DNA of 64,000 bases from Rhodococcus sp. HNM0569 (GTDB lineage Bacteria; Actinomycetota; Actinomycetes; Mycobacteriales; Mycobacteriaceae): positions 1-64,000 of the forward strand of contig NZ_JAASAE010000006.1 of the NCBI RefSeq assembly GCF_012726205.1, in the 5' to 3' direction. Each line of letters opens with the position of its first letter. The stretch's first letter is position 1. This document shows positions 53,121 through 62,065 of the stretch, in pieces. Below the pieces are notes generated by a model. The model did no database searches. It had not been told where the DNA came from and saw nothing but the letters and a program-made list of their open reading frames with translations. A program made the translations under genes and the position numbers.

Positions 53121-53209
53121 GTCCGGAATCCTAGGCCGCCCGGGCGGTCGCGGCAGCCGGTCGGCGGTGCCGGCTCGCCCGCGCGGTCAACGCCCTGCAC
53201 CCCGCGCGT

Positions 53210-54961
53210 TCAGCGCCCTGCACCCAGAAATGCTCCCGGCTTGCCGGAGTCCTCGCTGTGCCCGCGGCCGACGTGCGCCTCGGCGCGCATCCGCTCGACC
53301 ATGTGCGGGTAGTGCAACTCGAAGGCAGGCCGCTCCGAGCGGATGCGTGGCAGCTCGGTGAAGTTGTGCCGCGGCGGCGGGCAGCTGGTCGCCCATTCGA
53401 GGGAGTTGCCGTATCCCCACGGGTCGTCGACCGTGACGATCGCCCCGTAGCGGTAGCTCTTGAAGACGTTCCACAGGAACGGGATGGTCGACGCTCCGAG
53501 CACGAACGCACCGATCGTCGAGATCGTGTTGAGTGCGGTGAACCCGTCGGTGGGCAGGTAGTCGGCGTAGCGGCGCGGCATGCCCTCGTTGCCCAGCCAG
53601 TGCTGGACGAGGAAGGTCGTGTGGAAGCCGACGAAGGTCGTCCAGAAATGGACCTTCGCGAGCCGTTCGTCGAGCATCCTGCCGGTCATCTTGGGGAACC
53701 AGAAGTACACCGCGGCGTACGACGCGAACAGCACGGCACCCGAGAGCACGTAGTGGAAGTGCGCGACGACGAAGTAGGTGTCGGTGACGTGGAAGTCGAG
53801 CGGCGGGCTCGCGAGGATGACGCCGGACAGACCACCGAACAGGAAGGTCACGAGGAAGCCGATCGCAAACAGCATCGGCGACTCGAACGTGAGCTGGCCC
53901 TTCCACAACGTGCCGATCCAGTTGAAGATCTTCACGCCGGTCGGGACGGCGATGAGGAACGTCATGAACGAGAAGAAGGGCAGCAGCACCGCGCCGGTGG
54001 CGTACATGTGGTGTGCCCATACCGCGATCGACAGGGCGGCGATGCCGAGCGTCGCGTAGACGAGGCCGCTGTAACCGAACATCGGCTTGCGGCTGAAGAC
54101 GGGGAAGATCTCCGACACGATGCCGAAGAACGGCAGCACGATGACGTACACCTCGGGGTGGCCGAAGAACCAGAACAGATGCTGCCACAGCATGACGCCG
54201 CCGTTGGCCGGGTCGAAGATGTGCGCGCCGAGATGCCGGTCCACCCACAGCGCGATGAGCGCCGACGCGAGGAGCGGGAACACCAGCAGCGTCAGCAGGC
54301 TCGCCACGAGCACGTTCCACGTGAAGATCGGCATCCGGAACATCGTCATGCCGGGGGCACGGAGGGTGACGATCGTGGTGATGAAGTTGACCGCGCCCAG
54401 GATCGTGCCGAGACCACCGGCGGTGAGCCCGAGGATCCACAGGTCGGCGCCGACACCGGGAGCGTGCACCTCGGTGCTGAGCGGCACGTACGCCGTCCAG
54501 CCGAAGTCGGCAGCGCCGCCCGGGGTGACGAATCCGGCGACCGCGGCGAGGCTGCCGAACAGGAACAGCCAGTAGCTGAGCGCGTTGAGGCGTGGGAACG
54601 ACACGTCGGGCGCGCCGATCTGCAGCGGCATCAAGTAGTTCGCGAAACCGAAGAAGACCGGCATCGCGAACTGCAGCAGCATGAGCGTGCCGTGCATCGT
54701 GAACAGCTGGTTGAACTGCTCGTTGGACAGGAACTGCAGTCCCGGCACGGCGAGCTCGGCGCGCATGAGCAGCGCCATGAGACCGGCAACGAGGAAGAAC
54801 GCGAACGCCGTCACGATGTACATGACGCCGAGGAGCTTGTGGTCGGTCGTCGTCAGCAGCCGCACGACGAGCGAGCCCTGCGGCGCGCGGTGGACCCGCG
54901 GTGCAGGTGCGGCAGCCACGGGCGGCCGGCTCGGGGCGGGCCGCGGTGCGAGATCAACCAT
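53210..54961 (-). CDS. ctaD: cytochrome c oxidase subunit I (aa3 type)
   Basis: A 583-residue, 12-helix heme-copper oxidase catalytic subunit. [13 protein letters not shown] holds a low-spin heme His, [14 protein letters not shown] the Cu-B His-Tyr pair, and [16 protein letters not shown] the heme a/a3 ligands. ATG 54961 (MVDLAPRP) is preferred; an upstream Met would add a low-quality stretch. It reduces O2 in the cytochrome bcc-aa3 supercomplex. The other oxidase genes are not in the window. Confidence 0.96.
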   Translation of the reverse strand: MVDLAPRPAPSRPPVAAAPAPRVHRAPQGSLVVRLLTTTDHKLLGVMYIVTAFAFFLVAGLMALLMRAELAVPGLQFLSNEQFNQLFTMHGTLMLLQFAMPVFFGFANYLMPLQIGAPDVSFPRLNALSYWLFLFGSLAAVAGFVTPGGAADFGWTAYVPLSTEVHAPGVGADLWILGLTAGGLGTILGAVNFITTIVTLRAPGMTMFRMPIFTWNVLVASLLTLLVFPLLASALIALWVDRHLGAHIFDPANGGVMLWQHLFWFFGHPEVYVIVLPFFGIVSEIFPVFSRKPMFGYSGLVYATLGIAALSIAVWAHHMYATGAVLLPFFSFMTFLIAVPTGVKIFNWIGTLWKGQLTFESPMLFAIGFLVTFLFGGLSGVILASPPLDFHVTDTYFVVAHFHYVLSGAVLFASYAAVYFWFPKMTGRMLDERLAKVHFWTTFVGFHTTFLVQHWLGNEGMPRRYADYLPTDGFTALNTISTIGAFVLGASTIPFLWNVFKSYRYGAIVTVDDPWGYGNSLEWATSCPPPRHNFTELPRIRSERPAFELHYPHMVERMRAEAHVGRGHSEDSGKPGAFLGAGR

Positions 54962-55625
54962 GACGCGCCTCGCACATCGAGCGGGCGGTTCGGTCGTCGG
55001 CCACGGGCACACGGCCCGGGCGACTGGTCACAGTTCTGTCGCACATGCTGCACATCGTCGCGACGGCGCGCGTGGTGCAGCGAGTGGCGAAGGTCCCCTG
55101 GCCGGGGGCACATCGCCGGGGACGATCGAGCCGGGTCCGTGGCCGTGTGGCACGCGGTCCCGGCCGGGATCACAGGTCGCCGTGCAGTACCTGTTCGATC
55201 TCGCGGGGCGTGAGCAATCGCTCGAGCTTCTCGCCGGACCACGTCGAGGGCCTGCCCTCCATACGTGCGGTGGGAAGCAGCGGTAATGGTTCGGAACGGG
55301 TGCGCCGCAGCATCGAAGGTAGCTTCATCGGACGATCACTCCTCGGCCGTCTACTCGACTGTCGTGCTCTTCACCGGGGTGGTACCCACTTCCTTCATGG
55401 TGCACCCGCGGTGACGGTCTTCGAGGCAGATCGGCGGGGCCCATCGGCCCTGGGCATGGAGCCCGGGCGTCCCGGCGCGCGGAAGGTGCCGTCCCTGTGC
55501 GCGAAACAAGCGTGCGGGGACTCGCAAAGTGCTCACGAGGGGTGGGATGCGGGGGCGCGAACCTCTACACTCGGGCGCACTGTTTGTTACCCCGCGTACC
55601 AGCAACCTGTTCTCCGGAGGATCCA
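54962..55625. other. 664-base gap between ctaD and the SRPBCC gene
   Basis: Mostly GC-rich sequence without a convincing long gene. It includes the 52-codon candidate at 55170-55328 and, just upstream of it, a 15-codon frame beginning MKEVGTTPVKS (about 55351-55398). A TACACT -10-like string at 55566-55571 may serve the SRPBCC gene. Confidence 0.5.
55170..55328 (-). CDS. possible small protein (52 aa) upstream of ctaD
   Basis: A 52-codon frame starting MKLPSMLRRTRS and ending REIEQVLHGDL. GAGGAG lies ten bases before ATG 55328. The protein is basic at the N terminus and amphipathic at the C terminus, with no signal or membrane helix. Third-position GC is high but lower than in neighbours. 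No family recognised; it may be a real small gene or chance. Confidence 0.4.
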   Translation of the reverse strand: MKLPSMLRRTRSEPLPLLPTARMEGRPSTWSGEKLERLLTPREIEQVLHGDL

Positions 55626-56081
55626 GTGGCCGCAAGCACCCTCGAATCGAGCATCGACATCGACGCCAACCCCCAGGACGTGTGGGCCGTCGTCGCCGAC
55701 CTGCAGCGCATGGGCGAGTGGAGCCCGCAGTGCCGCAAGATGCTCATCCTCGGCGGCGTCGTGGGAGAAGGCACCCGCACCGTCAACCTCAACCGCAAGG
55801 GCCTGCTCGTGTGGCCGACGACGTCGAAGGTCGTCTCGTTCGTCCCGAACAAGAGGCTCGCGTTCCGCATCCCCGAGAACCGCACCATCTGGAGCTACGT
55901 GCTCGAGCCCACCGAGACCGGCACGCGCCTGACCGAGCGCCGCGAGGCCCCGTCCGGCACGTCCGGTGTCTCCCAGTTCCTGGTCAAGTGGGTCCTCGGC
56001 GGCAACGACGGCTTCGAACGCGAGCTCACCGAAGGCATCGACCAGACCCTCGCCAGGATCAAGGCCGCGGCCGAGAAATGA
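55626..56081 (+). CDS. SRPBCC (START-like) family protein
   Basis: A 151-residue helix-grip protein of the polyketide cyclase/dehydrase superfamily. SSIDIDANPQDVWAVVADLQRMGEWSPQC at the N terminus and TGTRLTERREAP in the middle are family segments; it binds a hydrophobic ligand, identity unknown. GTG 55626 has CCGGAGGA upstream. It is 73 bases ahead of the phosphatidylethanolamine genes. Confidence 0.88.
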   Translation: MAASTLESSIDIDANPQDVWAVVADLQRMGEWSPQCRKMLILGGVVGEGTRTVNLNRKGLLVWPTTSKVVSFVPNKRLAFRIPENRTIWSYVLEPTETGTRLTERREAPSGTSGVSQFLVKWVLGGNDGFERELTEGIDQTLARIKAAAEK

Positions 56082-56154
56082 CGGCACCGGCTAATGTGTG
56101 CACTCGACGCCGACGCGTCGAGCCCGCACCGAGCCGATCACCGTAAGAGGAGCC

Positions 56155-56868
56155 GTGGCCCGAAAGCCAGTACCCGAGGGAACACCGAAGCCGACGAGCC
56201 TGGGGCACGTCGCGGGCCTGGTCCGCGACACGGTTCCGCCCCTGCACCGCGCGGGGCTCCCGTTCGTCCTCGCGCCCCTCGGCGTCGCCGCCCTCGGCCG
56301 TAAGCACACGTGGGTTCGCCGCACCGCGCTCGCCGCCGCGGGCGCGTGCGCGGCGTTCTTCCGCAATCCACCACGCGTCCCGCCGTCGCGCACGGACGTC
56401 GTCGTCGCACCCGCCGACGGCGAGATCGCGCTGGTCGACACCGCGGTGCCCCCTGCCGAACTCGGGCTCGGCACCGACCCGCTCCCCCGCGTCAGCATCT
56501 TCCTGTCGGTGCTCGACGTGCACGTGCAGCGCAGCCCCGTCGCGGGCGAGGTCACCCAGGTGGTGCACCGGTCGGGCCAGTTCCTGTCGGCCGACCTCGC
56601 CGATGCCAGCGAGGTCAACGAACGCAACAGCATGGTCATCCACACGTCGTCGGGCCACGACGTCACGGTCGTGCAGATCGCGGGCCTGCTCGCGCGGCGC
56701 ATCGTGTGCGACGCCCGCGTCGGCGACGCGATCCCGCTCGGCGACACGTACGGGCTCATCCGATTCGGATCCCGCGTCGACACGTACCTTCCGCAAGGCT
56801 CGACCGTGCACGTACTCCCCGGTCAGCGCACGATCGGTGCCGAGACCGTCCTCGCCGAACTCCCGTGA
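56155..56868 (+). CDS. psd: phosphatidylserine decarboxylase proenzyme
   Basis: A 237-residue short-form PSD that decarboxylates phosphatidylserine to phosphatidylethanolamine. The self-cleavage site that makes the pyruvoyl group is the Gly-Ser in [13 protein letters not shown] near residue 204; [15 protein letters not shown] and [16 protein letters not shown] are conserved segments. GTG 56155 follows AGAGGAG. Its stop overlaps the pssA start, coupling the two steps of the pathway. Confidence 0.94.
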   Translation: MARKPVPEGTPKPTSLGHVAGLVRDTVPPLHRAGLPFVLAPLGVAALGRKHTWVRRTALAAAGACAAFFRNPPRVPPSRTDVVVAPADGEIALVDTAVPPAELGLGTDPLPRVSIFLSVLDVHVQRSPVAGEVTQVVHRSGQFLSADLADASEVNERNSMVIHTSSGHDVTVVQIAGLLARRIVCDARVGDAIPLGDTYGLIRFGSRVDTYLPQGSTVHVLPGQRTIGAETVLAELP

Positions 56869-57743
56869 TCGCGAACATCCGCCAGCGCGGCAAACGCCCG
56901 CAGAACGCAGTGCGCCTGCTGCCGAGCATGATCACGATCCTCGCGCTCTGTGCGGGCCTGTCGGCGGTCAAGTTCGCGATCGACGGCCAGCTCGGTGCGG
57001 CGCTCGCGATGGTCGGCTCGGCGGCCGTGCTCGACTCGCTCGACGGCCGCGTGGCCCGCATGCTCGACGCCACCAGCAAGATCGGCGCCGAACTCGACTC
57101 GCTCGCCGACGCCATCTCGTTCGGTGTCGCCCCCGCGCTCGTGCTGTACGTGACGCTGCTCGACGGGCAGGCCTACGGCTGGATCCTCGCGCTGCTGTAC
57201 GCGGTGTCGATCGTGCTGCGCCTCGCGCGGTTCAACACGCTGCTCGACGAGGATCTGCCGAGCTATTCGAGCGAGTACTTCGTCGGCGTCCCGGCGCCTG
57301 CGGGCGCGCTCGTCGTACTGGCCCCACTGGCCGCCGTCGCGCAGTGGGGCAGCGGGTGGTGGAGCTCGTATCCGCTCGTCGCGGCGTGGATGCTCGTCGC
57401 GGCGGTCCTGATCGTCAGCCGCATCCCGACGCTCGCGATGAAGACGATGTCGGTACCGCCGCGCATGGCGGCGGGCCTGCTGGTGCTCGTCGCGATCACC
57501 GGAGCGGCGCTCGTGACCTACCCGTTCATCCTGATGCTCGTGCTCGTCGGTGTGTATCTCGTGCACATCCCCTTCGCGGTGCGTTCGCAGCGCTGGGTGG
57601 CCGCGCGCCCCGAGACGTGGGACATCAAACCGGCCGAGCGCCGCGCGATCCGCCGCGCACCGCACCCCGGCGGCGCACGGTCGGCGTCGCGTATGGGCCT
57701 TCGCCGGCCGTCGGCTCGCACGTTCTCCCGCGGCCGCCGCTGA
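56865..57743 (+). CDS. pssA: CDP-diacylglycerol-serine O-phosphatidyltransferase
   Basis: A 292-residue integral membrane enzyme joining CDP-diacylglycerol and serine. The CDP-alcohol phosphatidyltransferase motif is complete: [20 protein letters not shown] followed by SLADAISFG, with all catalytic Asp residues. About seven helices and a basic C-terminal tail. GTG 56865 overlaps the psd stop as GTGA. Same gene order as mycobacterial psd-pssA. Confidence 0.94.
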   Translation: MIANIRQRGKRPQNAVRLLPSMITILALCAGLSAVKFAIDGQLGAALAMVGSAAVLDSLDGRVARMLDATSKIGAELDSLADAISFGVAPALVLYVTLLDGQAYGWILALLYAVSIVLRLARFNTLLDEDLPSYSSEYFVGVPAPAGALVVLAPLAAVAQWGSGWWSSYPLVAAWMLVAAVLIVSRIPTLAMKTMSVPPRMAAGLLVLVAITGAALVTYPFILMLVLVGVYLVHIPFAVRSQRWVAARPETWDIKPAERRAIRRAPHPGGARSASRMGLRRPSARTFSRGRR

Positions 57744-57784
57744 CTCCGCGACGCAGCCGTCCGTAGCGAGCCCCGGCACCGCCG

Positions 57785-57790
57785 TACTGT
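57785..57790 (+). promoter_or_regulatory. -10 element of a leaderless ATPase transcript
   Basis: TACTGT lies seven bases before GTG 57798; no SD is present, so the mRNA probably starts at the initiation codon. The -35 is weak. Confidence 0.4.
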
Positions 57791-57797
57791 GGGGACC

Positions 57798-59999
57798 GTG
57801 ACCTCCGCCGAACTCGCGCTGACCGTCCGGCTCAACACCTCTGCGGCCGATGCCCGCCGCGGCATCGCCCGCCTGCACCCCGAGGCGGTCGCCGCGCTCG
57901 GGCTACGCGAATGGGACGCGATCGGCCTCGTCGGGGCACGGCGCACCGCGTCGGTCGCGGGCTTGGCGCCCGCGGGCTCACCCACCGGCACGATCCTGCT
58001 CGACGACGTGACCATGTCGAATGCGGGCCTCACCGAGAACGCGACGGTGCTCGTGACCGCGACCTCGGTGCAGGGCGCGCGCACGGTCGCGGTGCGCGGA
58101 TCGTCCCTCGCGGAGAACTCGATCGACGGCCCGACGCTGCGCAAGGCTCTGCTCGGCAAGGTCCTCACCGTCGGCGACGCCGTGTCGTTGCTCCCGCGCG
58201 ACCTCGGGCCGGGCACGAGCACGGTCGGCACGAGCCGCGACCTGTCCCGCACCTTCGGGGTGTCGTGGACGTCGGAACTGCTGACCGTCGCCGCCGTCGA
58301 CCCCGCGGGCACGGTGAGCGTGCAGCCGAACACCGCCGTCGAATGGGGATCGGGCGTCACGCCCGGCGCCGACTCACCGCCGTCCCCGGCAGCGCCCGCC
58401 CCGACACCGGTCGCCGAGCGGCCGGTCCGGCACACCACGACGCCCGGCACCCCGGCACTCGACGACCTCGTCGGAGTCGCCGGGCAGGCCGCGAAACTCA
58501 CCGAGTGGCTCGGACTCGCCCTCGACGAACCCGAACTGCTGCACCGCCTCGGCGCGTCGACACGGCTCGGCGTCCTGGTCACCGGCCCCGCAGGCGTCGG
58601 CAAGATGACCTTCGTGCGGGCCGTCGTCGCGGGCCGCCCGCTCGTCGAACTCGACGGCCCCACCGTCGGCGCGACCGAGGCGAGCGATCGGCAGGGCCGG
58701 GTCCGTGCCGCCGTCGACGCGGTCGCGGACGGCGGCGGCATCCTCGTCGTCTCCGACGTCGACGCGCTGCTCCCGGAGACACCCGAACCGGTCGCGTCGC
58801 TGATCCTCGACGAACTACGCCGCGCCGTCGCATCCCCCGGCGTGGCGTTCGTCGCCACCGCGGCGCACCCGGAATCCGTGGACGCGCGGCTGCGCGACCC
58901 GCACCTGTGCGACCGCGAACTCGCGATCCCGCTGCCTGACGGCAACACGCGTCGCGCCCTGCTCGACTCGTTCGTGCGGCACGTCCCCACCGACAACCTC
59001 GATCTCGCCGCGATCGCGTCGCGCGCACCGGGATTCGTTGCGGCCGATCTCGCGGCTCTGTGCCGCGAGGCCGCGCTGCGCGCCGCATCGCGCAGCCGAA
59101 CCGGCAGTTCCGAACCCGTGCTCACCCAGCAGGACCTCGAAGGCGCACTGTCGGTGATCCGGCCGCTGTCCCGTTCGGGCACCGAGGAACTCGCCGTCGG
59201 CAGCGTCACGCTCGACGACGTCGGCGACATGCACGAGACCAAACAGGCTCTCACCGAGGCCGTGCTGTGGCCGCTGCAGCATCCGGACTCGTTCGCACGA
59301 CTCGGCGTCGAACCGCCACGCGGTGTCCTCCTGTACGGGCCGCCCGGCTGCGGCAAGACCTACCTCGTGCGGGCCCTCGCGAGCAGCGGGCACCTGAGCG
59401 TGCACGCCGTGAAAGGCGCCGAGCTGATGGACAAGTGGGTCGGCGCGTCGGAGAAGGCGGTACGCGAGCTGTTCCAGCGCGCCCGCGACTCGGCACCGTC
59501 GCTCGTGTTCCTCGACGAGGTCGACGCACTCGCGCCGCGCCGCGGTCAGAGTTCCGATTCCGGGGTGTCCGATCGGGTGGTGGCCGCGTTGCTCACCGAA
59601 CTCGACGGCGTCGAACCGCTCCGCGACGTCGTCGTGCTGGGGGCCACCAACCGGCCCGACCTGATCGACCCGGCGCTGCTGCGGCCCGGGCGGCTCGAAC
59701 GTCTCGTGTTCGTGCCACCGCCCGACGCCGACGCGCGTGCGGCGATCCTCGCGACCGCGGGCAAGCACGTGCCGCTCGCCGACGACGTCGACCTCGACGC
59801 CCTCGCACGCGATCTCGACGGCTACTCGGCGGCCGACTGCTCGGCGCTGTTGCGCGAAGCCGCCCTCGCCGCGATGCGCCGCAGCATCGACGCGGCCGCC
59901 GTCACCTCCGCCGACGTCGACGTGGCGCGGGAGAATGTGCGACCGTCGCTCGACGCGGCGCAGGTCGAGCACCTGCGCGAATACGCCGACCGGCACTGA
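57798..59999 (+). CDS. tandem AAA+ ATPase (Cdc48/p97-like, Rv0435c homologue)
   Basis: A 733-residue protein with an N-terminal double-psi-barrel-like region (about 1-180), then two AAA+ modules. D2 is canonical: Walker A GPPGCGKT near 514, Walker B LVFLDEVDAL near 570, GATNRPD and RPGRLERLVF arginine fingers. D1 is degenerate: Walker A GPAGVGKM near 262 and Walker B LVVSDVDAL near 318, lacking the catalytic Glu. It probably unfolds or remodels proteins. GTG 57798 is preferred over 57789. Follows pssA as in mycobacteria. Confidence 0.92.
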   Translation: MTSAELALTVRLNTSAADARRGIARLHPEAVAALGLREWDAIGLVGARRTASVAGLAPAGSPTGTILLDDVTMSNAGLTENATVLVTATSVQGARTVAVRGSSLAENSIDGPTLRKALLGKVLTVGDAVSLLPRDLGPGTSTVGTSRDLSRTFGVSWTSELLTVAAVDPAGTVSVQPNTAVEWGSGVTPGADSPPSPAAPAPTPVAERPVRHTTTPGTPALDDLVGVAGQAAKLTEWLGLALDEPELLHRLGASTRLGVLVTGPAGVGKMTFVRAVVAGRPLVELDGPTVGATEASDRQGRVRAAVDAVADGGGILVVSDVDALLPETPEPVASLILDELRRAVASPGVAFVATAAHPESVDARLRDPHLCDRELAIPLPDGNTRRALLDSFVRHVPTDNLDLAAIASRAPGFVAADLAALCREAALRAASRSRTGSSEPVLTQQDLEGALSVIRPLSRSGTEELAVGSVTLDDVGDMHETKQALTEAVLWPLQHPDSFARLGVEPPRGVLLYGPPGCGKTYLVRALASSGHLSVHAVKGAELMDKWVGASEKAVRELFQRARDSAPSLVFLDEVDALAPRRGQSSDSGVSDRVVAALLTELDGVEPLRDVVVLGATNRPDLIDPALLRPGRLERLVFVPPPDADARAAILATAGKHVPLADDVDLDALARDLDGYSAADCSALLREAALAAMRRSIDAAAVTSADVDVARENVRPSLDAAQVEHLREYADRH

Positions 60000-60307
60000 A
60001 TCCGGCCTCGATCGCGAAACGACACCCTCGGCAGCACCCTCGCGGTGGCACACCCCCGTCGGAGAACTTCAGGCGTTCGCCTGGTGGCGGCGGGGGCGGC
60101 GGGCTGTTCGGCGGCGGAGGCGGCGGAGCCCACGACACCGACCCGTTGGCCGGGGGTGGTGGCGGCGGCTCGTCGATGAGCCTGACCGGCAGCACGCCGG
60201 GCCTGGCCGAGGACCGGACGCCCGCCTCGGTGACGATCACCTACCGCACACCGCAGTGCGTCGGATCGGTCTGCTTCGACAGCTGACCCGGCGACACCCG
60301 GTCCTGG
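60000..60307 (+). other. glycine-rich coding-like stretch without a start
   Basis: One plus-strand frame ending at 60286 reads through two Gly runs (about 60089-60130 and 60155-60170) into ASVTITYRTPQCVGSVCFDS. No in-frame ATG/GTG with an SD exists; the only Met is MSLTGSTPG at 60176. The other strand gives a proline-rich frame. It may be a remnant or a GC-skewed spacer; nothing else is seen here. Confidence 0.3.
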
Positions 60308-60982
60308 TCAGAGCGTGGCACCGGCGAGGAGCAGCCCGGCGACGAGCTCGATCAGTTCGTCGCGATCGGCCGAGGTGTCGCCGCGCAGCCACGCCGACAC
60401 GAGCTCGAGGGTGCCGCTGACCAATGTGTAGGCGACGAGATCGACATCGAGGCTCGCTTCTTCCCTGCCGTCGTGTTCGTCGCGCACCTGCCGCACGACG
60501 GCCGCCATCGCCTGCGCGATCGTGTACTGCGTACTCAGCCGCGCCCGTTGCAGCGACTCGGTGGTGTGCGAGCTGAGCAGCAACGCCTGACGCCGCGGAT
60601 CCGCCTCGAGGAAGCCGAGCGCGGCGTCGATCGCCGCACGCATGCGGCGTCCCAGGTCGGGGCCTGCCGCGAGGGTCGCGGCCACCACCGCCTCGACGCC
60701 GCGTGCGGTCTGCTCCTCCGCGAGCACGTCGAGCAGGGTGTCGCGGCCGGCGAAGTGCTCGTAGAAGTACCGGTCGTTGAGCCGCGCCCGGGCGCACACC
60801 GCGCGCTTGGTGACCGCGCCCGCTCCCCCCTCGGCGAGGACGTCCAGCGCGGCTTCGAGCAGTGCCGAGCGCCTGCGCGCCTGCCGCTCGTCGGCGGTGA
60901 CACCGCCGTACGGGCGCGCCGCGCCGGTTCCCGCCGTCTCGGTCGTCCCGGCCGACTCGGCCGTCTCGGAGTTGCCACTCAT
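60308..60982 (-). CDS. TetR-family transcriptional regulator
   Basis: A 224-residue repressor. After a Thr/Ala/Gly-rich start the helix-turn-helix covers about residues 34-80 (ALLEAALDVLAEGGAGAVTKRAV, then ARLNDRYFYEHFAGRDTLL). The C-terminal domain is helical. ATG 60982 has GAAGG upstream. It is divergent from an MpaB-family oxygenase gene with a perfect palindrome in between, so it very probably represses both itself and the oxygenase. Confidence 0.9.
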   Translation of the reverse strand: MSGNSETAESAGTTETAGTGAARPYGGVTADERQARRRSALLEAALDVLAEGGAGAVTKRAVCARARLNDRYFYEHFAGRDTLLDVLAEEQTARGVEAVVAATLAAGPDLGRRMRAAIDAALGFLEADPRRQALLLSSHTTESLQRARLSTQYTIAQAMAAVVRQVRDEHDGREEASLDVDLVAYTLVSGTLELVSAWLRGDTSADRDELIELVAGLLLAGATL

Positions 60983-61028
60983 GTGTTGACCTTCGCTCAA
61001 ATCTGGTGCACGCTGACCCCACACTCAC

Positions 61029-61050
61029 TCTGGTGTCACGCGACACCAGA
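61029..61050. promoter_or_regulatory. perfect TetR-type operator
   Basis: TCTGGTGTC (61029-61037) and GACACCAGA (61042-61050) form a 9-bp perfect inverted repeat around ACGC, in the 110-base gap between the divergent TetR and MpaB-family genes. Confidence 0.75.
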
Positions 61051-61092
61051 AGAGCGGTACCCACGATAGGCCGCCGATCGAGAAAGTGACCC

Positions 61093-62016
61093 ATGACCTG
61101 CCCCGTGCCCCGGTCCGACTCCACCCCCGTAGACGCCACCACCGGCACGCGTCACGCCGTCGAGCAGTTCGAGAACTTCGGCGGCTCGGTGTTCTTCGCG
61201 ATGTTCAGCCTCGGGCTGTTCGACCAGACCATGCTGCCCGCGGTATCGGCCGCGCTCGATGCGACCGGCCGTATCCGCGAGCAACCATGGGGGCGCGCAC
61301 TGCGCACCGCCGCGTCGGATCAGTTGTCGCTCCTCGGCAACGACGCCGACCGCCTCGCGGAAGCCGAACGGCTCGTACGGCTGCACCGCGACGTCAAGGG
61401 CGTCGGGCACGACGGGGTGCGGTACTCGGCCCTCGCACCCGAATCGTGGAACTGGATCCTGATCTCGACGTTCTTCGTGCACCGCGGCGCCTACATCGCG
61501 CTCACCGGCCACACCCCCACCGACGCCGAGAACCAAGCAGTGTGGGACTGGTTCCGCGATCGGCTCGACGCGCTGCAGCTGCCGGGCCGCTCCCGGCTGA
61601 CCGCCGACTACGCCGAACTCGCGCGCTACTACGACGACATGGTCGCCACGAAACTGACGACCACGATCACGACGCGCGACGCGACCGCGACCGTCCTGCG
61701 CGGACCGCGCCCCGACTTCGTGCCCGTCGTGGCCGCGCCGTTGTGGCGGCTCGCCGCACCACTCATCTCCCGCGTCGTGGTCGTCCTTGGCTGCGGCATC
61801 ATGCATCCCGGCGTGCGCGCCCTCATGCCGGTGCCGTGGACACGACGTCACGACCGCGAGTTCCGCGCGCTCACCGCACTGCTGCGGGTCGCCTACCGCA
61901 CCCTGCCTCGCGCGGTCACCGACACTCCCCTCGCCCGCAACCGCAGGCGTTATCGCGAGCTCACCGCCAAGTACCACGCTACCGGCCTGACGTCCTTCGC
62001 TGCGGAGGCACGCTGA
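61093..62016 (+). CDS. MpaB-family (DUF2236) oxygenase-like protein
   Basis: A 307-residue protein of the oxygenase MpaB/latex-clearing (DUF2236) family, which binds heme b and oxidises isoprenoid or fatty substrates. Conserved segments are GRALRTAASDQ, RLHRDVKGV followed later by WNWILISTFFVHRGAY, with the family His residues, and a C-terminal YRTLPRAVTDTPL. It is cytoplasmic, with one hydrophobic stretch at about 210-232. Controlled by the divergent TetR. Substrate unknown. Confidence 0.85.
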   Translation: MTCPVPRSDSTPVDATTGTRHAVEQFENFGGSVFFAMFSLGLFDQTMLPAVSAALDATGRIREQPWGRALRTAASDQLSLLGNDADRLAEAERLVRLHRDVKGVGHDGVRYSALAPESWNWILISTFFVHRGAYIALTGHTPTDAENQAVWDWFRDRLDALQLPGRSRLTADYAELARYYDDMVATKLTTTITTRDATATVLRGPRPDFVPVVAAPLWRLAAPLISRVVVVLGCGIMHPGVRALMPVPWTRRHDREFRALTALLRVAYRTLPRAVTDTPLARNRRRYRELTAKYHATGLTSFAAEAR

Positions 62017-62053
62017 CGGCGCACCGCGCCCCCGCGGGGTCGGGCCCACTCGG

Positions 62054-62059
62054 TACCGT
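62054..62059 (+). promoter_or_regulatory. -10 element of a leaderless membrane-protein transcript
   Basis: TACCGT lies six bases before ATG 62066; no SD is present. The -35 region is not clear. Confidence 0.35.
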
Positions 62060-62065
62060 ACGGAC

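Noticed and set aside
53258..55213. 651-residue plus-strand frame opposite ctaD
   Set aside because: Shadow of ctaD, extremely Arg/Glu/His-rich, no recognisable motif.
55351..55635. 94-codon minus-strand frame in the ctaD upstream gap
   Set aside because: Only its last 15 codons have a plausible context; the rest overlaps the SRPBCC promoter and has no SD or motif.
59902..60240. Proline-rich minus-strand frame (112 codons) next to the TetR gene
   Set aside because: Complement of the Gly-rich stretch; GTG start lacks an SD and it overlaps the end of the AAA ATPase gene.
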